Positions 24,592 through 31,738 of a DNA stretch of 64,000 nt are shown here, piece by piece. Position numbers and translations under genes: made by a program. The notes beneath the pieces are model-generated. The model worked only from the letters and a program-made list of their open reading frames with translations. It was not told the DNA's origin and made no database searches. Positions within the stretch are counted from its first letter, which is position 1; every line of letters starts with the position of its first letter. This stretch comes from Bradyrhizobium sp. OK095 (GTDB taxonomy: Bacteria > Pseudomonadota > Alphaproteobacteria > Rhizobiales > Xanthobacteraceae), in contig NZ_FOBX01000006.1 in the NCBI RefSeq assembly GCF_900109945.1, forward strand, positions 310,001 through 374,000, in the 5' to 3' direction.

Positions 24592-24610
24592 GCGGACTTT
24601 ACGCGTCCGC
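24592..24610. terminator. short hairpin between convergent CBS and patatin genes
   Basis: GCGGAC-TTTACGC-GTCCGC forms a six-base-pair stem in the 22-base gap. It begins at the CBS stop codon and may act as a weak bidirectional terminator. Confidence 0.4.
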
Positions 24611-24613
24611 CTC

Positions 24614-25642
24614 TCACTCGTCCGCTGGAGACGCGTTACCCGCGGGCGCCGGTGCGAGCACTGCGATCGCCTCCTGGATCGACTCCAGCGCGCGCTCGGC
24701 GGCGCGGGTGCCGTGTGCGATCAGATCCTCGCTGCGGTGGAAGTCGAACCAGCCGAACTGGCCGACCCGCGGCGTGATCAGAAGATCCGGCGGATCGCCG
24801 GCAAGGCGGGCGCGCGTAATGCGGTCCTGCATGATGTTGAAGGCATCGACCATCACTGAGGAGATGCCGGGCCGTCCGCCGCTGCCGAAGAACTCGCGCT
24901 TCATGGTTTTCTCCGGTGAGAACAACCGCGGAAAGCGCCGCTTGGCAGTCGTCTCTTCTGGCTCGGCCGCGACCGGCTGGGGCATCGCGCCGTGCGAATA
25001 GATCGTCGTGGAATGGGTGAAGATGTCGCTGGAGAGATTTGCCGCGATGACGATTTCGGCGCCGAGCGCGCGGGCGGCCGAGACCGGCACCGGGTTCACC
25101 AGCGCGCCGTCGACCAGCCAGCGGTCGCCGATCAGCATGGGCTGGAAGATGCCGGGCAGGGCATAGGAGGCGCGCATCGCGTCGACCAAGCGGCCACGCG
25201 TCAGCCAGATCTCGTGGCCGGTACGGACCTCGGTCGCGACGGAGGCGAATTTGATGGGGAGGTCCTCGATCAGGGTCTCGCCAACCGCGTCCTCGAGGCG
25301 GTTTGCCAACTTCTCACCGCCGAGCAGGCCGGAGCCGTTGAGGCGGATGTCGAGATAGCCGAGGATGTTGCGCATCCCTTGCAGACTGCGTCCCCACTCT
25401 TCCAGCGTATCGAGCCGGCCGGCCGCATGGAGGCCGCCGACCACGGCGCCGATCGAGGTCCCGACCACGACATCGGGCACGATGCCGTTGGCAGCCAGGG
25501 TTCTCAGGATTCCGATATGGGCAAAGCCGCGCGCCGCGCCGCCGCCGAGTGCAAGGCCGATGACTGGCCGGCGGATGCTACCAAGGCCGACCTTTTCGCC
25601 GTTCGAGCCGTTCGCGCCCCGACCCTTCAAGATGTCCAGCAC
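24614..25642 (-). CDS. patatin-like phospholipase family protein
   Basis: 342 residues with the patatin hydrolase core: oxyanion loop GLALGGGAARGFAHIG, nucleophile elbow GTSIGA, and the catalytic aspartate in DGALVNPVPV. These enzymes (RssA/YchK group) release fatty acids from lipids. The C-terminal region contains a Pro/Arg-rich insertion (about 225-255) and ends in a low-complexity Ala/Pro tail. The start is GTG at 25642 with AGGAGAG upstream. Confidence 0.9.
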   Translation of the reverse strand: MLDILKGRGANGSNGEKVGLGSIRRPVIGLALGGGAARGFAHIGILRTLAANGIVPDVVVGTSIGAVVGGLHAAGRLDTLEEWGRSLQGMRNILGYLDIRLNGSGLLGGEKLANRLEDAVGETLIEDLPIKFASVATEVRTGHEIWLTRGRLVDAMRASYALPGIFQPMLIGDRWLVDGALVNPVPVSAARALGAEIVIAANLSSDIFTHSTTIYSHGAMPQPVAAEPEETTAKRRFPRLFSPEKTMKREFFGSGGRPGISSVMVDAFNIMQDRITRARLAGDPPDLLITPRVGQFGWFDFHRSEDLIAHGTRAAERALESIQEAIAVLAPAPAGNASPADE

Positions 25643-25892
25643 TAAAACTCTCCTACGCCGGGGCCCGCCCGGGTCATCAGACTAGGCACCGCACTTGCCG
25701 TCCGCCAGAACCGGGGCGAAGCATGGTTTATGCCGCTTTGGGGAGGGCGCTGGGCAGGAGTATGGCGAGTGGCGGTTGCCTGAAGTCTAATCACGCAGGC
25801 GTCAACCGGGTTCCATAGAACAGTATCAAGGCCGTAGTTCCTGGGGTATCAAAGGCTTGAATTCGCCGCGTTTTCGGTGAAAAGCAGGTGAC

Positions 25893-26966
25893 ATGACACG
25901 CGGGGGTGACGGCATCATCGGATGGCGGCGCAGCGGCAGGCTGCTGCCGGCGCTGATCGTTGCCGCGTGCCTTTTTACCCTCGGCCAAAGCCCTGCGCAG
26001 GCGCAGCTTTTCTCCGATCGTCCGCCGCCGGTGCCCCCGGCCTCGGTGCCCGACCCCGGCGGGCCTGCGAACCTGGCGCCGCCCTCGGGTCCTGGCGCTG
26101 GCCCCCTGAGCCTGCCGCCGACCTTGACGCAGCCGGTGACGCCGAGCATGCCCCCGCCGGCTGTCACGACCGTGCCGTCGGCCCCGCCGCTCAACGCGGC
26201 CGTGCCCGGACAGGGCGTGCTGTCGCTGACCGCGAAATACGGCAAGGACACCCCGGCGATCACCAGCGGCCTGGTCTGGAGGGTCTTTGCCGACCGTCCC
26301 GACGAGAACGGCACCTTCAAGCTGATCAAGGAAGATCGCAACGCCACGCCCAACATCGTGTTGCCGCCCGGCAATTACGTCGTGCACGTCGCCTTCGGTC
26401 TCGTCAGCGCGGTGCGTACCGTCAGCCTGAAGGCCGAGACCGACCGCGAATCCTTCGTGTTGCCGGCGGGCGGCCTGCGCATCGAGGGCCGTGTCGGCAC
26501 CAGCCGCATTCCGCAGAACCAGATCTCGTTCGCGATCTACAAGGGCAGCCAGTTCGAAACCGGCGAGCGCGCCTCGCTGGTGCCGAATGTCGCCGCCGGC
26601 GACGTCGTGCTGATCCCTGAGGGCACCTACTACATCATCTCCAATTACGGCGATGCGAACTCGGTGGTGCGCTCGGACATCCGCGTCCAGGCCGGCAAGC
26701 TCACCGACGTCACCATCACCCACCGCGCCGCCGTGATCACGCTCAAGCTCGTCAGCGACAAAGGCGGCGAGGCGCTTGCCAACACCGCCTGGTCGGTGCT
26801 GACCCCCGGCGGCGACGTCATCAAGGAATCGATCGGCGCCTTCCCGCGCGTCGTGCTCTCCGAAGGCGAATACCGCGCCATCGCCAAGAACGAAGGCAAG
26901 GTCTACGAGCGCGGTTTTAATGTCGTCAACGGCGTCGACGGCGAAGTCGAAGTCGTCGCGCGCTAG
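25893..26966 (+). CDS. secreted proline-rich protein with repeated beta modules, function unknown
   Basis: 357 residues. A signal peptide (about 12-37, ending SPAQAQ) is followed by an 80-residue Pro-rich linker. The folded remainder looks like three or four repeated beta-sandwich modules, each with an LPPG/IPEG-type turn followed by xYxVxxxxG (LPPGNYVVHVAFG, IPEGTYYIISNYG, LSEGEYRAIAKNEG), as in carboxypeptidase-regulatory or SpaA-like domains. It is probably a cell-envelope protein. Divergent from the patatin gene with a 250-base spacer. Confidence 0.8.
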   Translation: MTRGGDGIIGWRRSGRLLPALIVAACLFTLGQSPAQAQLFSDRPPPVPPASVPDPGGPANLAPPSGPGAGPLSLPPTLTQPVTPSMPPPAVTTVPSAPPLNAAVPGQGVLSLTAKYGKDTPAITSGLVWRVFADRPDENGTFKLIKEDRNATPNIVLPPGNYVVHVAFGLVSAVRTVSLKAETDRESFVLPAGGLRIEGRVGTSRIPQNQISFAIYKGSQFETGERASLVPNVAAGDVVLIPEGTYYIISNYGDANSVVRSDIRVQAGKLTDVTITHRAAVITLKLVSDKGGEALANTAWSVLTPGGDVIKESIGAFPRVVLSEGEYRAIAKNEGKVYERGFNVVNGVDGEVEVVAR

Positions 26967-26971
26967 TCTTC

Positions 26972-27108
26972 GTGTCCCGGACGCGGTGCGGCGTGTAACG
27001 CCGCTCCGCAGAGCCGGGACCTAGGAAGCCCCGTGTTCATCTGATGGATGGGCCCCGGCTCAGCAGCGCACCGTCGAAGAGACGCTGCGCTGCGTCCGGG
27101 GCACGAGA
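26972..27108. repeat. intergenic palindromic repeat, family B, copy 2
   Basis: About 137 bases bounded by GTGTCCCGGACGC and GCGTCCGGGGCAC, with inner AGAGCCGGGAC and GGCCCCGGCTC arms. It is the second of three copies, located just after the secreted beta-module protein. Confidence 0.88.
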
Positions 27109-27140
27109 GTGTACTTTCGACGCACAACCGCTTCCTCACC

Positions 27141-27218
27141 GTCATTGCGAGCTCAGCGAAGCAATCCAGAATCTTCCTGCGGAGAGACACTGGATTGTTG
27201 CGCCGCGCAGTCAGTGCG
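27141..27218. repeat. intergenic palindromic repeat, family C, degenerate copy
   Basis: The left arm GTCATTGCGAGCTCAGCGAA is nearly identical to the perfect copy at 54844. The right arm (from CTGGATTG, 27190 onwards) has several substitutions, so the palindrome is imperfect. Confidence 0.8.
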
Positions 27219-27328
27219 GGCCATTCATGAATCCCGATCATTAGTTCATGCCGATTTTATCACCTAATCGCAGGCCCGCGGGCGGCTTAAATTCGCAGCC
27301 GAACATGATCTTCAAAGGAGAGCTGCAA

Positions 27329-28312
27329 ATGCAGACACGCAAGCTTGGCAAGAGCGGTCTCGAAGTCTCGGCCCTCGGCCTCGGCTGCATGGGCCTGAGC
27401 TACGGCTATGGCCCGGCGACCGAGACGTCGCAGGCGATCGCGCTGATCAGGACCGCTGTCGCGCGCGGCGTGACGTTCTTCGACACCGCCGAGGCCTATG
27501 GTCCGTTCGCCAACGAGGAGCTGTTGGGCGAGGCGCTGGCGCCGTTCCGCGACAAGGTGGTGATCGCCACCAAGTTCGGCTTTAGGGGCGGCAAGGTCGA
27601 GGCCGGGCTCGACAGCCGGCCTGCCAATGTCAAGGCGGTGGCGGAGGCCGCCTTGAAGCGGCTCAAGACCGACCGCATCGATCTGTTCTACCAGCACCGC
27701 GTCGATCCCGACGTGCCGGTCGAGGACACCGCCGGCGCGGTGAAGGATTTGATCCGCGAGGGCAAGGTGCTGCATTTCGGCCTATCGGAGGCGGGCGCGC
27801 AGACCATTCGCCGCGCTCATGCGGTGCAGCCCGTTACTGCATTGCAAAGTGAGTATTCGCTGTGGTGGCGCGAGCCGGAGCAGGAGATCCTGCCGACGCT
27901 GGAAGAGCTCGGCATCGGATTCGTTCCCTTCAGCCCGCTCGGCAAGGGCTTTCTGACCGGCGCGATCACCGAAAGCACGACGTTCGACAGCAGCGATTTC
28001 CGCAACATCGTACCGCGCTTCTCATCCAGCGCACGAAGGGCCAATCAGACGCTGGTTGAACTGCTCGGCGAGATCGCAGCAGCGAAGAAGGTGACGCCGG
28101 CGCAGATCGCGCTGGCCTGGCTGCTGGCGCAAAAGCCCTGGATCGTGCCGATTCCCGGCACCACCAAGCTGCACCGGCTCGAGGAAAATCTCGGCGCGGC
28201 GGTGGTAACGTTGTCTCAAGCCGATCTTGCTGCGATTGCGGACGTGCTGGCGAAGGTCGCGGTGGAAGGCGATCGCTATCCCGCCCATCTCCAGGCGCGA
28301 GTCGGCCGCTAG
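27329..28312 (+). CDS. aldo-keto reductase
   Basis: 327 residues, NADPH-dependent reductase of carbonyl compounds. Conserved elements: GLGCMGLSYGYG at the start, catalytic Asp and Tyr in FFDTAEAYGPFANEE, Lys in IATKFGF, His in LFYQHRVDP, and the cofactor loop IPGTTKLHRLEENLGA. It belongs to the AKR13-like group often linked to detoxification. AAGGAG at 27315-27320 decides the ATG at 27329. A terminator follows 12 bases after its stop. Confidence 0.92.
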   Translation: MQTRKLGKSGLEVSALGLGCMGLSYGYGPATETSQAIALIRTAVARGVTFFDTAEAYGPFANEELLGEALAPFRDKVVIATKFGFRGGKVEAGLDSRPANVKAVAEAALKRLKTDRIDLFYQHRVDPDVPVEDTAGAVKDLIREGKVLHFGLSEAGAQTIRRAHAVQPVTALQSEYSLWWREPEQEILPTLEELGIGFVPFSPLGKGFLTGAITESTTFDSSDFRNIVPRFSSSARRANQTLVELLGEIAAAKKVTPAQIALAWLLAQKPWIVPIPGTTKLHRLEENLGAAVVTLSQADLAAIADVLAKVAVEGDRYPAHLQARVGR

Positions 28313-28323
28313 AGCCCGTCATT

Positions 28324-28355
28324 GAGGTTCGGTGAGCATTCGCTTACCGGACCTC
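28324..28355 (+). terminator. hairpin terminator after the aldo-keto reductase gene
   Basis: GAGGTTCGGTGAGC pairs with GCTTACCGGACCTC through 14 base pairs, two of them G-U, around an ATTC loop. There is no long T tract after it, so strength is uncertain. Confidence 0.65.
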
Positions 28356-28613
28356 TCATGCCTGTGTTCCGATTTGAATGCCTTTGTGAGCGCTACCAAG
28401 CTGTGTCGGAAGGCCGACGAACACCGGCAGCATCGGCTTATTCCACGGTTGCTGCGACATCGTCACGGCCGGTGGATGATACGTAATTCCGATAATCAAT
28501 TTTATTCTCTTTCCATCCTGCTGCGTTATATGTCGGGCATCCGTCTAACGGGGGAGGCCGGAGCAGGCGTGCGCTTGCGAGACCGGTAGGAGCAGGGGAC
28601 CCAGCCCGTCGGC
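28356..28613. other. intergenic stretch with no recognised gene
   Basis: About 260 bases of mixed composition, AT-richer around 28490-28530. A possible frame over 28332-28589 has no family resemblance and overlaps the terminator, so it is not called. Confidence 0.5.
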
Positions 28614-28808
28614 ATGTTCGAAGTGATCCTTAACAGGCGCAAAAGGTTTGGTTGGCGGTGGCAGGTGTGTGACCAGTCCGGCAAGATATTTGCCGACGGG
28701 TTCGAGCGCACCCGGCCGGCCGCCAAATATCATGGCGAGCGCGCATTGTTCTTCCTGTTGTCGCAGGCCTATCTCCGCAATCGCTCCGCGGCGTCGAGCG
28801 AGGACTAG
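28614..28808 (+). CDS. small basic protein, function unknown
   Basis: 64 residues (MFEVILNRRKRFGWRWQVCD at the start), rich in Arg, Phe and Trp and with one predicted beta-hairpin followed by a helix. Small proteins with a similar FEV-x6-W-x-W-x-V beginning occur in related genomes, in the writer's recollection, but no function is known. The ribosome site is weak. It converges on the oxidoreductase gene with a nine-base gap. Confidence 0.5.
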   Translation: MFEVILNRRKRFGWRWQVCDQSGKIFADGFERTRPAAKYHGERALFFLLSQAYLRNRSAASSED

Positions 28809-28817
28809 CGGCGCGCG

Positions 28818-29810
28818 TCAGACGTCGACGACCAGCTTGCCCTTGGCGGCGTGATCGCGGATCAGAGCGTAGGCGTCACCGACATTCTCCAGCGTGAAAT
28901 GCCTGGGATCGAGCAGGGGCATGAGCTTGCCGGCTTCAGCCAGGCGGCTCGCCTCGGCCATGATCTCTCCGTGATGTGCGCGGCCTTCGCCTGACAGCAG
29001 CGGCAGCAGCGTGAAAACGCCGGAATACGTGGCGGCGCGGAACGAGAGCGGCGCAAGCGCATGCGTGCCCCAGCCGAGCGCGCTTACCACATGGCCAAAG
29101 CGGCGCACCGCTTCGAAGGAAGCATCGAGCACCTTGCCGCCGACGGTGTCGTAGACGACGTCGAAGCCGCGGCCGCTCGTATGCCCTGCGACGTAGGCAG
29201 CGATAGCGGTGTCCCGGTCGATGAAGGTCGCGCCGAAAGCTTCGATGGTGGTGCGCTGCGATGCCGAGCCGGTCGCGAAGACCTTTGCTCCGAAAGCACG
29301 CGCGATCTGAATCGCGACATGGCCAACGCCGCCCGCGCCGCCGTGGATCAGCACCTTCTGGTCCGCCTTCAGGGACGCACGGTCGATCAGGCCTTCCCAG
29401 GCCGTGATGAAAATGAGGGGCAGGGCGGCCGCCTCCCGCATGCTGAGATTGACGGGCTTCAACGCCAGAAGGTCGGCATCGACGGCCGCGAATTCAGCCA
29501 GCGATCCCTGCACACCGCCGACGCCTCCGGTCATCCCATAGACCTCGTCGCCCGGCTTGAACCGCGTCACCTCGCGTCCGGTCTGCTCGACCACGCCGGC
29601 CAGATCAATGCCAGGGATCGCGGGCAGCGGATGGCGCGCATGCGCCGCGGCGCCGGCGTGGATCTTGGTGTCGAGCGGATTGACCCCGCTCGCGCGCACC
29701 CGCACCAGCACTTCGCGTGGACCGATTTCCGGCGTGGAGACGGTTGAGAGGCGCAGCGGCGCGGTGTGCGTCTCGAGGATGGCCGCGCGCATGGTCGATG
29801 GTCTCGTCAT
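28818..29810 (-). CDS. zinc-independent NADPH:quinone reductase-like (MDR) oxidoreductase
   Basis: 330 residues of the medium-chain dehydrogenase superfamily without zinc ligands. Signatures are RASGVNPLDTKIHAG, PGIDLAGVVEQTG, DEVYG, and the nucleotide-binding VLIHGGAGGVGHVAIQIARAFGA. Quinone reductases of this type reduce quinones or activated alkenes with NADPH. GGAG sits 11 bases before the ATG. It is divergent from a LysR-type regulator, the classical arrangement for regulation of this gene. Confidence 0.9.
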   Translation of the reverse strand: MTRPSTMRAAILETHTAPLRLSTVSTPEIGPREVLVRVRASGVNPLDTKIHAGAAAHARHPLPAIPGIDLAGVVEQTGREVTRFKPGDEVYGMTGGVGGVQGSLAEFAAVDADLLALKPVNLSMREAAALPLIFITAWEGLIDRASLKADQKVLIHGGAGGVGHVAIQIARAFGAKVFATGSASQRTTIEAFGATFIDRDTAIAAYVAGHTSGRGFDVVYDTVGGKVLDASFEAVRRFGHVVSALGWGTHALAPLSFRAATYSGVFTLLPLLSGEGRAHHGEIMAEASRLAEAGKLMPLLDPRHFTLENVGDAYALIRDHAAKGKLVVDV

Positions 29811-29843
29811 GGTCGTCTTGCTCCGTTGTCGGCCTCCAATATG

Positions 29844-29863
29844 CCCATGATTTTTTGCATGGG
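29844..29863. promoter_or_regulatory. inverted repeat in the LysR/oxidoreductase spacer; candidate operator
   Basis: CCCATG-ATTTTTTG-CATGGG is a perfect 6-8-6 inverted repeat, 34 bases before the oxidoreductase start. The AT-rich centre and location suit a LysR-type binding site, although the typical T-N11-A core is not obvious. Binding is inferred. Confidence 0.4.
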
Positions 29864-29929
29864 AAGGAACAAGGATGTACGATTGTCGTGCAATTTTGTA
29901 TGGCCAATTTCTTATGACAAGGACGTCCG

Positions 29930-30781
29930 ATGGAGTGGAGCGATCTGCGCATCTTTCTGGCGATTGCGCGCGAAGGCACGCTCGGCGCCGCCGCGCGAAA
30001 GATCGGCCAGACCCAGCCGACCATGGGCCGGCGGCTTCGTGCGCTGGAACAGTCGCTCGGGCAAACGCTGTTCCAGCGCACCTCCGACGGCTTTGTCCTC
30101 ACCGACGAGGGCAGCGCCGTGCTGCGGCACGCGGAGCGGATCGAGGAAGAGGCGATTGCGCTGGAGCGGCACGCCTCCGGCGCGGAGACGCAGCTCGATG
30201 GCCTTTTGCGGTTGTCTTCGTCGGACTGGTTCGGGACGGTGATGCTGTCGCCGGTGATTGCCGCGTTCGGCAAGCGACATCCCAAAGTGACCGTCGAGCT
30301 TTTGACCGATGCACGGCTCTACAGCCTGCCGCGCCGCGAGGCCGATCTGGTCTTTCGCATCAAGCCGTTCGACGAGCCCGAAGTGATTTCCAGAAAGCTG
30401 CTGCACATTCCATACGCGCTCTACGGCAAGAAGGGCAGCAAGCCGCTCCGGGCCGGAGACGGGAGCGGCATCCGTGTCGTCACCATGAATGCCGAATTTG
30501 CCGACATGCCCGACGCCGTCTGGCTGAAGCGCACGCTGCCGAAGGCGGAAGTCGCCTCACGCAGCAACAACCGGCAGGCGCAGGCCGAGCTCTGCGCCAG
30601 TGGCGGCGGGCTCGCCGTGCTGCCGCGTCCTCTCGGCGACCGCGACCGCCGCCTGGTCGCGCTCGACATCGGCACGACGCCGCCCGGCCGCGACACCTTT
30701 GTGGGCTATCACCGCGATCTCAGGCGTCTTGCCCGCCTGCGTGCGTTGCTCGATCTCGTGATCGAGCGGCTGGCGGGGTGA
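29930..30781 (+). CDS. LysR-family transcriptional regulator
   Basis: 283 residues. The N-terminal helix-turn-helix (EWSDLRIFLAIAREGTLGAAA to RTSDGFVLTDEG) is standard, although the recognition helix reads TQPTMGRRLRALEQ, typical of the subgroup with G in place of S. The C-terminal substrate-binding domain is somewhat short. It probably controls the divergent quinone-reductase-like gene in response to an electrophile or quinone. A second LysR target is not evident. Confidence 0.9.
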   Translation: MEWSDLRIFLAIAREGTLGAAARKIGQTQPTMGRRLRALEQSLGQTLFQRTSDGFVLTDEGSAVLRHAERIEEEAIALERHASGAETQLDGLLRLSSSDWFGTVMLSPVIAAFGKRHPKVTVELLTDARLYSLPRREADLVFRIKPFDEPEVISRKLLHIPYALYGKKGSKPLRAGDGSGIRVVTMNAEFADMPDAVWLKRTLPKAEVASRSNNRQAQAELCASGGGLAVLPRPLGDRDRRLVALDIGTTPPGRDTFVGYHRDLRRLARLRALLDLVIERLAG

Positions 30782-31411
30782 GGGCCACGGTATCTTGCGT
30801 GACCCGTCGGGCAAAACACCCAAACTGTCGGTCAATGGGTTAGTGCGAAAATATTCCACTTTACCGAAATTCGGAAACGGCGTATGCATCGCCGCAACCC
30901 GGCCCAAGGAAGAGGGGCGTATCGCGATCGTCACGAACGCGGGCCGGGCGGTGATGGACGCTGATAACATCGGCGCGAAGGCTTTCGCAGGGCGGGCAAC
31001 CGTGAGCGAAGGCGTCGCGCGCACGACCGGTGTGATCGGCGTACGGCAAAATCGTGTGGTCCTGACGCCCGGGGTCTGTGCGTCAAGTCTTGCGGTGATG
31101 TGGCGGCCCGACCGGGCGCGCGCATCAGTCATCTGCAAGACGACGGGGGCAATAGTGCATCGCTCCCCGGGGAGAGCACGACATACGCCGTTCCAACCAT
31201 TGCGCAGGGAAGGCCGGGATGCCCCGGTTGCCCTGTTACCCGCTGTGCAGTGTAGCGCAATCTACTCATGGCATAGCGGACAATGGGAGCCAGCCGGCTC
31301 CCGGTCTTCCCTGCGCCCTCTTTCAATTGAGGGTGAGACGGCGAAGCAAAGCTCGGGCGAGATGAGCCGCGAGGATACGAACCTATGTCAGCTATTCAAC
31401 GAAGGTCTCTT
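30782..31411. other. gene-free stretch of decayed repetitive sequence
   Basis: 630 bases after the LysR gene. An open frame (30795-31439) covers it, but its protein has no domain features and contains fragments (SPGRARHTPF, CKTTGAIVHRSPGRAR) that look like the spurious peptides seen over dispersed repeats of this genus. Near its start is GACCCGTCGGGCAAAACACC, almost repeated at 63135, and a small palindrome CCGAAATTCGG at 30863-30873. It is best read as the remnant of old intergenic or mobile sequence. Confidence 0.55.
30801..30820. repeat. short dispersed repeat, family F, copy 1
   Basis: GACCCGTCGGGCAAAACACC; 19 of 20 bases match the copy at 63135-63154, 32 kb away. Both are in non-coding sequence. 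Confidence 0.6.
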
Positions 31412-31540
31412 GCCCCGGACGCTGCGCAGCACGAAGTGATGCGCTGCAGAGCCGGGGCCCATGTTGCGGCGTGCTGTGTGGCTTCCTGGGTCCCGGCTCT
31501 GCGCAGCAACGCCAAGAGCGTTGCAGCGCGTCCGGGACAG
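31412..31540. repeat. intergenic palindromic repeat, family B, copy 3
   Basis: About 129 bases with the same nested arms as copies 1 and 2 (CCCCGGACGC ... GCGTCCGGGA outside, AGAGCCGGGG ... TCCCGGCTCT inside). It shares the TCCCGGCTCTGCGCAGCAAC segment exactly with copy 1. Confidence 0.88.
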
Positions 31541-31591
31541 GAGAGAGTGGCTTCCGTCGCAACGACGGAGTTGATGCAGTTTCGCGCAAAC

Positions 31592-31650
31592 AAAACCGTC
31601 ATAGTCTCTAACGCGCACTAACCAACGCCTGACTTAAAACTGTCATAATC
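31592..31650 (+). promoter_or_regulatory. imperfect direct repeats upstream of the GGDEF-EAL gene
   Basis: AAAACCGTCATAGTC (31592-31606) and AAAACTGTCATAATC (31636-31650) match at 13 of 15 positions, each followed by ACGCGCACT or ACGCGCAACT. The 44-base spacing is close to four helical turns. They resemble activator half sites; TGTCAT recalls PhoB sites but the 11-base register is missing. Confidence 0.35.
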
Positions 31651-31738
31651 GCCAAATGGAACGCGCAACTGCGTCCTTTTTACACGGCATTAAGCGCGCC
31701 TGCATTGGATGCGCGGGGAAAGTGCGTTGGGGACTGCA

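Noticed and set aside
28332..28589. 85-codon frame after the aldo-keto reductase
   Set aside because: It overlaps the terminator hairpin, lacks a ribosome site and resembles no family.
30795..31439. 215-codon plus-strand frame after the LysR gene
   Set aside because: No ribosome site or domain; peptide fragments look like repeat artefacts and the end runs into a family B repeat.
31640..31650. CTGTCATAATC before the GGDEF-EAL gene as a Pho box
   Set aside because: There is no second CTGTCAT at the required 11-base interval.
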